Shown piece after piece: positions 34,090-44,767 of a stretch of 64,000 nt of DNA. Position 1 is the stretch's first letter, and every line of letters starts with the position of its first letter. The position numbers were made by a program, and so were the translations under genes. The stretch comes from Halichoerus grypus (Eukaryota > Chordata > Mammalia > Carnivora > Phocidae): positions 48,254,628-48,318,627 of the forward strand of contig NC_135722.1 of the NCBI RefSeq assembly GCF_964656455.1. Reading direction: 5' to 3'. The notes beneath the pieces were generated by a model. It ran no database searches. It saw nothing but the letters and a program-made list of their open reading frames with translations, and was not told the DNA's origin.

Positions 34090-34930
34090 GAAACTAATGT
34101 GGTACATTAATACTATCTCAGTCTGACGCCCACATTAGGTTTTTCCAGTTGTCCCAATAATGTCCTTTATAGCAAAAGGATCCAGTTCAGAATTAAGTGT
34201 TGCATTTAACTATTAGGAATTATGTGTTGCATTTGTGACTTCTGAAGATTACAGGCCAGTTATTTTGCATCATGTCTCTCTATTGTTTCCTATTTTATTC
34301 AGTGGGTTGTGATCTTTTACTCCCACAATTTATTCTGATGCTCAAATGTGATGGCCTTCAAGATGGCTCGTGTGTCCTTTCAACATGCCTCATCATTCTT
34401 TGAGCACTTCCTTGCTTTCTGGTATAAAAAGATGTTCTGGGCTCATCCTTCTGCCCAGTCTTAGAATCAGCCATTTTTCCAGGGAGCACTAGTTTCTTTT
34501 TTTGGAAAATGACATGTAGAAGTCAAGATCTGGGCACCATGTGCTTGTTGCCATTGACGCGAGGTGTCCAGGCCCTCATAGGCAACAGAGCATTCACACG
34601 CATTTATATCTACATTTATGTCTACATCTACTTATATATTTAGAAGTCCAAGAATTCGCACCAATATCTCTAATTCCAATCTAACACCACAGTTCATCCT
34701 AGTTTTCTCTCTATCCATATCTGTAACCCTCTTCTGTGATAGTGAGAAATTTCATTCCCTATTATCTTTACTATATTTTCTTACTTTATCACTCCATGCT
34801 ATGTAGTCAATCCCCCATCACTCTGCCTATCCGCTTCCATATGCGAATGCTCTCCTCTACTTACTCCGGTTCTAGCGTCCCATGCCAGGGCACCTGTGTG
34901 GATGCCCTCCCCATCCCACCTGGTCTCTGA
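34090..34930 (+). repeat. Ancient interspersed repeat (LINE-1-associated type)
   Basis: The order TTTTTCCAGTTGTCCCAATA, GGATCCAGTTCAGAATTAAG, ACAGGCCAGTTATTTTGCAT, TGAGCACTTCCTTGCTTTCT, AGAATCAGCCATTTTTCCAG and AAGTCAAGATCTGGGCACCA matches a known diverged eutherian repeat. I believe it is part of an old L1 but do not name the subfamily. Orientation is provisional. Confidence 0.5.
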
Positions 34931-35954
34931 CTCCCATCAGGCTGCCCCTCCCTATCAACACCCTCCACACTCTGCTCTAGAATGCACACTCTATACCGGG
35001 CTGGCTCTCTACACAGACACTTCTTCACCCTACTTGAACTCTGACAGCCGTGCAAAGCAACTTATTTATTCTTGAATGAGTTACTGAGCCTATATATTTG
35101 GGATATGCTCTGACTAGACTGGTCATGAAGAAGAGAGTTTCAAATTTTCCATCTGTGCTAGGAAGTGGCCAAGTAGGAGAATTTATGTTGATTTACCAAA
35201 AAGGGCTATTTGCAAATGCCTCCTCTAATAACAACATTCAATCACAAAATTCACACTGAGAATAAGCTGTGGGTCAGGCGCTATGGAAGCTCTTCACTCA
35301 TAAAGGCAATTTCAAAATGGGATCCTTTGTATTAGATGTCTGGTAGATAGTAAGTGTGTAAATGATATTTATTAAGTAACTTAATTAACATGGGACATTA
35401 AATCAGTGCTCATCTCATGATGCCTCCTTTTTTCTAGGCTCCATACCAGGCATGAAGAAAATACAGTAGTGAGTAAAATATATTTCCTTGATAATTTGAA
35501 GGTGGATATAAACATGTAAATAACTATGATGCAATATAAAATAAATGATACAAAGAAAGCTATGAAGAAATGTGAGAAAGGAAAAATTTATACAGTGATG
35601 ATCTCATGGATAAAGTGGTATTGGAGCTGAGTATAGAGGGATTAGTTGAGCTTTTCATAGGTAGTGAAAGCAGAGGAAACTGTCCCAGACTAAGCCATAG
35701 CAGGAGCAAGGTGAGGACAAAAAAAGTGGAGCATATATTTGAAGAATGAGAAGAATAAAGTGTACAATGAGAAGAATAAAGTGTACATATGTAAAGTGTA
35801 CATAGAAGAATAAAGTGCAGCAGGACACTGGGGAGAGTGGCAAGAGTCAAGCCTGGAAAATAAGGATAAAATATGAATATACCAGTCCTAGAAGATTAGT
35901 TTAGCCATCAGATTAGTTTGGCATCAGCTGACTAAAGTTAACTGATCAGATATT
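34931..35954. other. Spacer with short tandem duplication
   Basis: No gene recognised. 35400-35560 resembles an unassigned ancient repeat. A 21-22-base unit (AATGAGAAGAATAAAGTGTAC) is doubled at 35745-35787 and followed by partial copies up to about 35818. Confidence 0.5.
35745..35818 (+). repeat. Short tandem duplication, 21-bp unit
   Basis: Two full adjacent copies and two partial ones of an AGAATAAAGTGTACA-containing unit. Confidence 0.85.
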
Positions 35955-36173
35955 AAAAATCAAACAAACGGGGCGCCTGGGTGGCTCAGTCGTTAAGCGT
36001 CTGCCTTCCACTCAGGTCATGGTCCCAGGGTCCTGGGATCGAGCCCTGCGTTGGGCTCTCTGCTCAGCAGGAAGCCTGCTTCTCCCTCTCCCACTCCCCC
36101 TGCTTGTGTTCCCTCCCTCTCTGTGTCTCTGTCAAATAAATAAATAAAACCTTTAAAAAAAAATCAAACAAAC
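35955..36173 (+). mobile_element. Carnivore SINE, young subtype
   Basis: Target duplication AAAAATCAAACAAAC at 35955-35969 and 36159-36173; head from 35970; intact A/B box region. Confidence 0.96.
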
Positions 36174-36814
36174 AAGACTAAATCACTAAAAAATAATCTA
36201 TGTAGTAAGGGTCCAAATTATAAGCCAAAGAGCTTCATGTTGAACCATCAATGACCTACTTGTTTAAAAGGGGGGTAAAAATTGTGAGGGGAATCATGAT
36301 TTAGGGTTGATAGCTTGTTATATTTGGTGGTAAGCATCAATATTAATTGGGATATTGCTAACAATATCCTTTGTTATTATTCTATGTTGAAATCAAATCT
36401 CTATATTCTCAGAGAAATTAAAAAGGTCATGTATTCTTTGAATCAAAAGATCAATAAAGACACCAAAACAAGCCCAGTAAGGAAGGCGGGGGTGGGGGGT
36501 GGTGGTCATGGCTCAGGAGATTCATTTGGCTACCTGATTCTACATTTTATTTGGAAGCATATCCTATAACAAACCAACTTCCAATTTGAATGGTTTAACA
36601 CAATAAAAAGTAAGTTCTTCCTCACATAGCAGTCCAATGTAAATATTCCTGGTTGGTTGTTGTTGTCATCTACCTGTCATTTAGGGTCAAAGGTTCTTCT
36701 ATCTTGTGGTTTCACCTTCCTCTAAGGCCTCACAGTATTTATATCAAAGACAGAAATACAAAGGGTGGATGTGTTGTCTTTTTTCTGACGCCACTTCTCC
36801 AATTCTCCAACACC
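36174..36814. other. Spacer plus possible ancient repeat
   Basis: 36174-36540 holds nothing recognised except a GGCGGGGGTGGGG tract near 36486. 36545-36800 (AATGGTTTAACACAATAAAA, TTCTATCTTGTGGTTTCACC) resembles an unnamed ancient eutherian repeat. Confidence 0.35.
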
Positions 36815-37330
36815 AACTGGGTGTCCAACAGTTCAATTCAATTCAATTCAATTCTGACACTAAGTATGCAGTTAGCACAGACCACACAGGTTAGAAGCTC
36901 AGTCCCATAAGACTACCCTTGCGTCAGATACCAGTCATAAGTCCCAGGTTGTTCCCCTGAATTCTGACTGACTGGCTGTAAGTTCAGGGGTTCACACACG
37001 CTGAATGTCACTAGAATGACTCACAGAATTCAGAAAAGCACTTGGCTTATGAATACAAAGGATAGAGCTCAGAAACAGCCAAACTGAAGAGAAGTGTGAG
37101 GCAAGGTGAAGCAGCGGGTGCACAGGGAGTTGGGGGCAGAACTTCCATCCAATGGTGTGGAACGTTTCTAGTAACTCAATGTATTCACCAAACCAGAAGC
37201 TCCTGAACCCATCATTTAGGGGTGTTTATGGAGGTTTCATTTCAGAGGCATGATTGATTAAATCATTGGCTATTGGAGATTAACTCAATCTCCAGCCTTC
37301 CTCTCCTCCCCAGGTTAGGAGGTGGGGCTG

Positions 37331-37713
37331 AAGGTCCCAACTTCTTTTTTTTTTTTTTAATTTTTTTATTGTTATGTTAATCCCCATACATTACATCATT
37401 AGTTTTAGATATAGTGTTCCATGATTCATTGTTTGTGCATAACACCCAGTGCTCCATGCAGAACGTGCCCTCCTCAATACCCATCACCAGGCTAACCCAT
37501 CCTCCCACCCCCCTCCCCTCTAGAACCCTCAGTTTGTTTTTCAGAGTCCATCGTCTCTCATGGTTCTTCTCCCCCTCCGATTTCCCCCCCTTCATTCTTC
37601 CCCTCCTGCTACATTCTTCTTCTTCTTTTTTTCTTTCTTAACATGTATTGCATTATTTGTTTCAGAGGTACAGATCTGAGATTCAACAGTCTTGCACAAA
37701 GGTCCCAACTTCT
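37331..37713 (-). mobile_element. 5'-truncated LINE-1, module-2 end
   Basis: Perfect target duplication AAGGTCCCAACTTCT at 37331-37345 and 37699-37713. T-rich start, then the complement of 3' UTR module 2, ending just inside module 1. It therefore belongs to the two-module L1 type of copies A and B. Confidence 0.95.
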
Positions 37714-37809
37714 AATCCTGGCTTGGTTTTTCTGGCCACCAGTTAGAAGCCATCTAGACCCCCACCCCTTCAGCCAGGAGTCATTTCATTAGCATATAAA
37801 AACATTCCT

Positions 37810-37988
37810 TTTTTTTTTTAAGGTTTTATTTATTTATTTTAGAGAGAGATAGCATGAGAGCAGTGGGGCAGTTGGGGGGATGGTGCAGAGGGAGAGGGAG
37901 AGAGAGAATCTCAAGAAGACCCCAAGACCATGACCCAAGCTGAAACCAAGAGTCCAACACTTAACCAATGGATCCACCCAGGTGCCCT
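37810..37988 (-). mobile_element. Carnivore SINE, diverged and internally deleted
   Basis: T-rich tail, GA-rich body and head complement ending CCACCCAGGTGCCCT. The middle lacks part of the usual body (after GAGAATCTCAAGAAGACC). Confidence 0.88.
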
Positions 37989-38058
37989 GCATTCTTATTA
38001 CTAAAGCGTTTCCAAGGGTTTTAGGAACTCCAAGCCAAGCATATTTTCACTATATCAC

Positions 38059-39355
38059 AGTACAGAAGACTAGTCTGCCTCTAAATCACTTCCTCCTGGC
38101 AGGGACGCCATGACTCGAGCTCACATTCCCTTGGTGAGAACTTGGCATGTGGCCACACCTAACCACCATGGGAGCTGGGCAAGACAGACTAGTGTCAAGC
38201 ACTCTGCCTCGGTGCCGTGACATCACCTTTCTGAATAAAGTTTGCCTCAGTGCCCCGGTTGCTCCTGTCCTGGCTTCCTGTCCCCTGACAACCGAAATAC
38301 TGTACAGAGATGACAAACTATGACACAAATGATTCTCTAGCTCAGTTTATAATGGCACAACTAAAATAGCGCCCAGGTTACCAGAGAGGAGAATCAAGGA
38401 GCATCAATGCATGCTCTTCTTGAGTCAATAGAAGTTCTCATACCACCGATCCCTAGGCCCGCTGTGTAACAAATTTGCAGGATCTGCACTACAATTACGT
38501 GAACAACACCTCCTAGAATTGTGGGTGCCTAACCGTACAGCTGCAGATGGTGGCCCTGTTCCTCATTCTAATAAATAATTAGCAGAAAGGAGATAACATG
38601 AACACAGCATAGAAACAGCAAAAAAGAAAACACTGAAATCAAAATTGTCTCTACCTTCTCAGAGCAATTTCAGAGGACACATATTCTTTGAATCCAAACA
38701 TCAATGAAGAGAGAAAAAAAATCAATGAAGAGTTTAAAAGATCAGTAAAATACTAAAAAGAAAAATGAAGAGGAATCACATCATGCCACAGGATGTTGAT
38801 TTGACTCTCAATTCTACACTCGATGCGAAAGCATTAATCTGCAGTAACAATCAAGAATCTGGTATAACGAAGACCAATAATAAAAAGAGGTTTGACCAGC
38901 AGATATGAAAAAATACTGTACAGCTAACAAAATTAAACAACATGCTGCCAGTGTAAAAATGAGGAAATAGATCAATGGGAACATAAAAGAGCGTCCAGAA
39001 ACACATGCAAGTACAAATATTATTTTAGTATTAAAACAGTGACATTTAAAGTCTGCGAGGAAATGCCTGATGATGACAAAAATGGCTTTTGGTATTTGGC
39101 TCTCTATTTGAAAGACGATGAAGGTAAATCTCTAAAACATAAAAAATAAATTCCATGTGGCTTGATCATCTCAAAGAACATAAAATTATGTAAATACTAG
39201 AAGAAACCAAAGAGCACTATTTTATTATCTTAGAGAGAGGACAGCAGGAGACTGAGAGGTCATGAAGATTGACTGATTTAACATAAGAAAACTTTGTCAA
39301 GAAATCATATACAAAGTTATAAGACAAATAACTCCAATAAGCATTTTTGAATGAC
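38059..39355. other. Spacer, no gene recognised
   Basis: 38084-38290 contains AATAAAGTTTGCCTCAGTG, reminiscent of an LTR polyadenylation region, but I cannot bound or name it. The remainder is AT-rich with no supported feature. Confidence 0.4.
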
Positions 39356-39592
39356 AATTTGTAAATGGCTAGGTGTTTTACAATTTTACATGCAGTATTT
39401 AATTCCCACAATTATCCCATATGAGAAAATTATTGTTATCTATACTGTACAGTTACGAAAACTGAGGTTTGGTGGTGGGGGGAGGGGACCTTCACTGAGG
39501 TTATTCAACAAGTTAGTGACAAAGCTGAGTTATAAACAAACTTTGATTCTGAAACCTATTTGCTTAACAAGTATACTACATTGCCTCCTTAA
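39356..39592 (-). repeat. MIR-like relic
   Basis: TACAGTTACGAAAACTGAGG, then a gap, then AAGTTAGTGACAAAGCTGAG and CCTATTTGCTTAACAAGTAT follow antisense MIR order. A GGTGGTGGGGGGAGGGG insertion-like tract lies at 39472. Confidence 0.65.
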
Positions 39593-39689
39593 TACATGAA
39601 AAACTGGAAAAATCCTTGCATCACAAAATATCCAATGCAATAATATCTATACTGCCTACAGAACTTTTATATATCTTATAGAAAGATAC

Positions 39690-40400
39690 AAATTAAGTCA
39701 ACAGAGAAAATGGGGAAAATATATAAACAGAAAAACCATAAGAAATATACATGGCTACTACATATTTTTAAAAGTCAACCTAGACAATAACCAAAGAAAT
39801 ACAAATAAAATAAAAAAGAAAACTAGAGAGGTTTTAAAAATACATCTCACCTGGCAATGGGGTGGAAAATTAAGCACTTTGACTCGACGCCGATAGGAGT
39901 ATAATATTGGTATGTATTTGGAGAACACTTTGAAAATACCAGCCATCACTTTAAATATGTGTATTTATGACCCAAATTTTCAGTTCTAGGAATGCAGCCT
40001 AGAGAAACACATTTTTTTCTTTATTTTTATTTTTATTTTTTATTAACATATAATGTATTATTTGTTTTAGGGGTACAGGTCTGTGATCATTGTTTTAAAA
40101 GTAAACTCTACACCCAACATGGGGCTTGAACTCAAGACCTCAAGATCAAGAAATGCATGCTCTACCGACTGAGCCAGCCAGGCGCCCTGAGAAACACAAA
40201 ATTTTTAAAGATTTCTGTGCAATTTTTTTTATTGTAGCATTACTTATAATAATGAAAAACTAGCAATAATCTAAATGTCCATTAGTAGGAGGTAGTTAAA
40301 TAAAAGATGATATATACGCAAAATGGAAGATGTAGAGCCGTTAAAGTCAAATAAAGGCCAAATATCTTGATGTGAAATGTTCTCCAGAGTATGCTGCTAA
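39690..40400 (+). repeat. Ancient LINE-1 3' relic split by a chimeric retroposon
   Basis: TTCTAGGAATGCAGCCTAGA, then after the interruption ATTACTTATAATAATGAAAA and CTAAATGTCCATTAGTAGGA follow the 3' region of an old L1. No frame survives. Confidence 0.6.
40002..40198 (-). mobile_element. Chimeric SINE-LINE-1 retroposon
   Basis: Between a single target duplication GAGAAACACA (40002-40011 and 40189-40198) lie, on the minus strand, a tRNA-derived SINE head and short body (40188 back to about 40095). They join directly to the module-1 LINE-1 3' end (about 40090 back to 40040) and an A-rich tail. SINE RNA and L1 3' end therefore appear to have been copied in one insertion. Confidence 0.75.
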
Positions 40401-40458
40401 AACAGGGGGTTCCACACCCACCAGCCTGCTAAAATCACAGACAGGAAACACCGCCTTT

Positions 40459-40692
40459 AAGAAGTCTGTGGAGGGGGCGCCTGGGTGGCTCAGTCGTTAA
40501 GCGTCTGCCTTCGGCTCAGGTCATGATCCCAGGGTCCTGGGATCGAGCCCCGCATCGGGCTCCCTGCTCGGCAGGAAGCCTGCTTCTCCCTCTCCCACTC
40601 CCCCTGCTTGTGTTCCCTCTCTCGCTGTCTCTCTCTCTGTCAAATAAATAAATAAAATCTTTAAAAAAAAAAAAAAAAGAAGTCTGTGGAGG
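40459..40692 (+). mobile_element. Carnivore SINE, first of a same-site pair
   Basis: Subtype with GTCGTTAAGCGTCTGCC head. Flanked by AAGAAGTCTGTGGAGG at 40459-40474 and 40677-40692; poly(A) tail. Confidence 0.97.
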
Positions 40693-40898
40693 TTGGGCAC
40701 CTGGGTGGCTCAGTTGGTTAAGCGACTGCCTTCGGCTCAGGTCATGATCCTGGAGTCCCGGGATCGAGTCCCGCATCGGGCTCCCTGCTCGGCAGGGAGT
40801 CTGCTTCTCCCTCTGACCCTCCCCCCTCTCATGTGCTCTCTCTCTCTCAAATAAATAAATAAAATCTTTAAAAAAAAAAAAAAAGAAGTCTGTGGAGG
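40677..40898 (+). mobile_element. Carnivore SINE, second of a same-site pair
   Basis: A different subtype, with a GTTGGTTAAGCGACTGCC head. Flanked by the same 16-base repeat at 40677-40692 and 40883-40898. Confidence 0.97.
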
Positions 40899-40935
40899 AG
40901 GAAAAGTACTTCTCAAATACTGACCGGTAGGGGTG

Positions 40936-41108
40936 TATTAGTCAGAGTTCTCCAGAGACATGGAAACAACCAGATGTGTAAATAGAGAGAGACTTATTTT
41001 AAGGAACTGGCTCATGCGATTGTGGAGGCTGGCAAAGCCAGAATCTGCAGGATGGGCCAGCAGGCTGGAGACCCAGGGAAGAGCTGCATTTCCAGTGTGA
41101 AGGCAACA
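40936..41108 (+). repeat. Truncated copy of the TATTAGTC repeat
   Basis: TATTAGTCAGAGTTCTCCAG through GGCTGGAGACCCAGGGAAGA parallels the start of the element at 9636-10252, then stops. Confidence 0.75.
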
Positions 41109-41137
41109 TCATAAGGGATGTAAATGGACTTCAGGAG

Positions 41138-41480
41138 ATGTCTTTGAAGTGTACACCAGAGCTGAATATTATACCCTATGACCCCTTAATTCTACCCCTT
41201 GGTTTAGAGTCAACAGAAATGCATGCGCACGATTCCCAGAAAGCAGGCACAGAATGTTCACAGCAGTCCTATAAACTGAACCCTCTCCAGAAGCCCATGA
41301 AAAGTGCACCAGATAAATACGTTGAAGTACAGTCACACCATGGAATACTAGGTGGCGATAAGCATAAACGATCTACAGCCACACGCAGCGACGTGGCCGT
41401 ATCTCAGCGGTGCAACGCTGAGCAAAGTAAGCCAGACGCAAACGCACACAGACATTACTGCTGCTGCTGCATTATAAAAG
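41138..41480 (+). repeat. Ancient LINE-1 3' relic with clustered CpG
   Basis: TTCTACCCCTTGGTTTAGAG, CATGGAATACTAGG and ATCTACAGCCACACGCAGCG keep the order of an old L1 ORF2 end/3' UTR. An open frame of 170 codons crosses it and the next SINE; this is chance. CpGs are unusually frequent at 41355-41450. Confidence 0.65.
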
Positions 41481-41684
41481 TAGGGGCGCCTCAGTGGCTC
41501 AGACGGTTAAGCGTCTGCCTTCAGCTCAGGTCATGTTCCCAGAGTCCTGGGATCGAGCCCCACATTGGGCTCCCCGCTCAGCGGGGAATCTGCTTCTCCC
41601 TCTCCCACTTCCCCTGCTTGTGTTCCTTCTTTTCTCTGTCAAATAAATAAATAAAATCTTAAAAAAAAATAAAAGCAGAACGTA
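41473..41684 (+). mobile_element. Carnivore SINE
   Basis: Head GGCGCCTCAGTGGCTCAG; tail AAATAAATAAATAAAATC. Near-perfect target duplication ATAAAAG(T/C)AG. Confidence 0.93.
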
Positions 41685-41989
41685 TATTTCTAAATATCAA
41701 TATATCTCTACATCCACTCATGTTAGCATAAGGGTAGATATGGGTTCTAAGATCTTAAGGTTAGGTAGAACTCGATTTGTTAACACTGCTTATCTCTGGA
41801 GGCAGGTGTTATGTGGAATCAGTGAGAAAAGCGCTATCACCTTTTACTTTTTACATTTCTATGGCATTGGACGTCTTTTTAAACCTGAAGCATGCATTAT
41901 TATTATTATTTTTTTTTTTTTTACTTTTCTTTAGGGGGAGCAGAGAAGGTGAGCATCCTTTTAAGCACCTCTCTATTCATAAATAGGCA

Positions 41990-42910
41990 TACGAATCTAT
42001 TATAATTTTCCATGGCCTGTCTTCTGAAATCTTCATTTTTCATTCAACAAGATCTTTCCAGTCAATAAATACAGAGTCCACTTTTAAGAGCTGTATGAAA
42101 TTCCTACATCATAATTTACTTTCTCAGTCCATTATCGGTGGGCATTAAGGTTGCCCCACATTTTCAGTATTGTAAATAGAGCAGTAATGTGCATTCATCT
42201 CCTTAGGGTAAATTCCCGGAAGTGTGCTACAGCTGGAAATATTCTACATTTCAATATATACTGCTGTTCCACTGTCCTGGGGTGACGTGACTATTCTACG
42301 CTCTCAACAATATTGCAGGAGAGGGCTTGCTGCCCCTCTGAACTGCAAATTTGAATTTGTCGAGTTTGTCAATAATTGTAATCTTTGACAGTTTGATGGA
42401 GGGAAAAGCCTATTCACATATTCACATTTTACGAGCATTTCTTTGATTATTCATGAGGTTAAACATTTTTCATGTGTCTTTTTGTTTCTTTGGTAACTTG
42501 CCTCAGAGTATTTTGCCCATTTTCCCATTAAAACATTAAATATTTTCCCTATTGATTTTTAAGAGCTCTCTATTCATCTGGGATATTGATTCTTTGTCTA
42601 ACATTTTGCAAATAATTTTCCAATTTGTCTTCTACCTTTCAACCTTTTATGGTGTTTATCTTACAAAGAAATTTCACTTTTTAAGTAGTCAAGTTTACCA
42701 GTCTTTCCTATTATGTTTTCTAATACTGAGACAAACTTAGGTCTTCCCCAACCCAAGATTATAAAAATATTCATCAGTACTTTAGTATTTTATGGTTTCA
42801 GCAAGAAATCATTTTGGTATAGCAAGCGAGGTAGGAATCCAGATTTTTTTTTTAATGGCTAGCTAATTGTCTTAACTTTATACACCAACCTTTGTTTTCC
42901 CTACTCATTT
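41990..42910 (-). repeat. Ancient antisense LINE-1 relic
   Basis: Reverse complement of an old L1 ORF2 C-terminus and 3' region: CAGTATTGTAAATAGAGCAG, TTTGATTATTCATGAGGTTA, GATATTGATTCTTTGTCTAA and ATTTTATGGTTTCAGC in that order. No frame survives. Confidence 0.7.
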
Positions 42911-43126
42911 AAAAAGCAACATTTACAAGGAGCACCTGGGTGGCTCAGTTGGTTAAGCGACTGCCTTCAGCTCAGGTCATGATCCTGGAGTCCCGGGATC
43001 GAGTCCCACATCGGCTCTATGCTCAGCAGGGAGTCTGCTTCTCCCTCTGACCCTCCTCCCTCTCATGCTCTCTCTCTCAAATAAAGAAAAAGAATCTTAA
43101 AAAAAAATTAAAAAGCTACCTTTACA
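42911..43126 (+). mobile_element. Carnivore SINE
   Basis: Target duplication AAAAAGC(A/T)AC(A/C)TTTACA at 42911-42927 and 43110-43126. Subtype with GTTGGTTAAGCGACTGCC. Confidence 0.95.
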
Positions 43127-43578
43127 GACATAAACTCCCCCTTACGCACTTACGTCCAAACTGGAGTTACGTTCTTTCTATTGTTATTTGTTTTTGCCCC
43201 AGGAACACATGTTTTTAATTGTTTCAACTTTCCTTCCATCATGGGGCAGGCAGAGATTTCTCCTCATAGTCACAGACTCAAATTCTGGGTCCAAATCTGT
43301 GTTCCTTTTCCCAGTACTCTCACGCTACAATTTGTGGACGTCAGAATGTCTTATTCACTGCTAGGTCATCCTACACAATACCATCTCCAACCAAGGAATA
43401 TATTTTACAGCAAAAGAAGTGTAGCAATGGGCTCTAACCATAGAATCCCCTAGAAGCAGCTGGGCTGATGGGAGGCCAAATAGCCTGGAGGGGCTCAATA
43501 GGGGCAGAAGTTGGGGGACAATATTCTGTAAAGTATGGTGCTACCCAATGTGATGTGATATATGTCTTAAATATATAT
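43127..43578. other. Spacer
   Basis: No supported feature; becomes AT-rich toward the inverted repeat. Confidence 0.5.
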
Positions 43579-44009
43579 AAATATATGCTTATATAAATAT
43601 GAATATAAGCATATGTAAATATAATTATACGTAAATGTATTTATACATAAATTCATATTTAAATACCTTTTTTTACTTTATATATAGGTGTGTTTGTGTG
43701 TGTGTACAGATATAGTTGTATAGGTAAGATGTGGTATATGCCTTAAACATCTGTGTGTGTGTATATAGATAGATAAATAGATAAGATGTAAATATATAAA
43801 TATATAGATATATAATATAGATAATATATAAATTATAATTATATAATATATATAATATATAAATAGATAAGATAGATATATAAACACACACACAAACACA
43901 CCTGTATATAAAGTAAAAAATATATTCAAATATAAATTTATGCACAAATACATTTACGTATAATTATATTTACATATGTTTATACTCTTATTTATATAAG
44001 CATATATTT
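43579..44009. repeat. Large imperfect inverted repeat, AT/TG-rich
   Basis: Left arm 43579-43706 and right arm 43884-44009 are reverse complements with about 10% mismatches. They share a perfect core around GTAAATATAATTATACGTAA. A 177-base AT-rich spacer with GATA-type words separates them. The inner ends of the arms carry TG and CA runs that pair with each other. Apparent tyrosine/isoleucine-rich open frames here are by-products of the composition. Confidence 0.93.
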
Positions 44010-44681
44010 TGCCCTTTCTTTCAGAGAATACATGCATTTGAAAACCAAGAAATAACGGTGGAAGGGGGCGCCCCTCCTTTTTATACCTTATAACGCCTTC
44101 ACAGAATGATTTTCCCCCATCCTCTCCTAGCCTCTTCACATCTAGGGGTTGTCCCAGCTTCCTGCTGGCCGTGGTGGTATTTCACATCGCTTGTTGGCTT
44201 CCTCCATGCAGCCCTCCGCATGCGCCGGTGTTTCCTGGTGGGATCCAGCTGATAACAACCTCCTCGGTGCCTGGGCAGCGCTCCTGCACTGCTCTGCTTT
44301 TAGGAGTAATTTAAGGGGTTGCGGTTCAGTACTACTCCTCACTTCATGCCCTCTAACCCGAGTTTTCATGTTACAGATTGTTTCACTGATCACAAAATGT
44401 CCGTAATCTCTGGCTTGGTTTAATTTTCACTCTCATCAGAATGTCAAACACAATTTCCCTTAATTAGTGGAAGGGAAGAATATATTTCTACTGGATAGGA
44501 TAGTAAATCATGAACATGGCAGAGGAAGACCACTTTACAATTAGGATTAGGATGAAAGAGCCGGGGTATCTCCAAAAACACAGCCCTCCACACATAGTGC
44601 TCTTCTTTTTGTCTCCATGCAAAGAATTAACATTGTTGCCAGTTCCTGAATAGTCTGAATTCCCTCCTCCATGGGGAGTCA
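44010..44681. other. Spacer, no gene recognised
   Basis: Unique-looking, moderate GC with some CpG near 44210-44280; no exon I can defend. Confidence 0.5.
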
Positions 44682-44767
44682 CTGGGGTTTCAAACCCAGC
44701 AACAGCATAAAGGAAATTCACTACTTAAAACTGAGGACTCTTACAGGGCCACAGTACTTGGTATCTG
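44682..44767 (+). repeat. Putative source of an 86-bp dispersed duplication
   Basis: 83 of 86 bases match 48026-48111 without a gap. Flanks are unrelated to those of the second copy. Confidence 0.95.

Larger units (their letters stand above)
36815..38058 (+). repeat. LTR-like ancient element, copy 1 (interrupted)
   Basis: Shares a long colinear similarity with 62815-63905: AATTCTGACACTA, AGATACCAGTC, CTGGCTGTAA, a CTCACAGAATTCA word, then GGCATGATTGATTAAATCAT, GGGGCTGAAGGTCCCAACTT and CCAAGGGTTTTAGGAACTCC. It ends at about TATATCACA. The pattern and the CA end suggest an endogenous-retrovirus LTR; I do not assign a family. An L1 piece (37346-37698) and a SINE (about 37810-37988) interrupt it. 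The start carries an expanded TTCAA pentanucleotide run (36832-36855). Confidence 0.6.

Noticed and set aside
38084..38290. AATAAAGTTTGCCTCAGTG region as an LTR polyadenylation segment
   Set aside because: No start, end or partner LTR can be defined by eye; kept only as a remark in the spacer entry.
40475..40676. tRNA-like sequences at SINE heads as tRNA genes (this SINE as example)
   Set aside because: They have the internal promoter boxes but are followed by the CT-rich SINE body and poly(A), lack a proper acceptor stem end, and recur about 25 times with target duplications.
40459..40898. Three identical 16-mers separated by about 200 bases as a CRISPR-like or tandem repeat array
   Set aside because: The spacers are SINEs of two subtypes; the 16-mers are target-site duplications, and the genome is mammalian.
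41138..41650. 170-codon open frame as a gene
   Set aside because: It crosses an ancient L1 relic and runs into a SINE; composition and boundaries follow the repeats, not a gene.
43673..43953. Tyrosine/isoleucine-rich open frames of 90-91 codons on the minus strand
   Set aside because: They are produced by the AT/TG composition of the inverted repeat and overlap each other in two frames.
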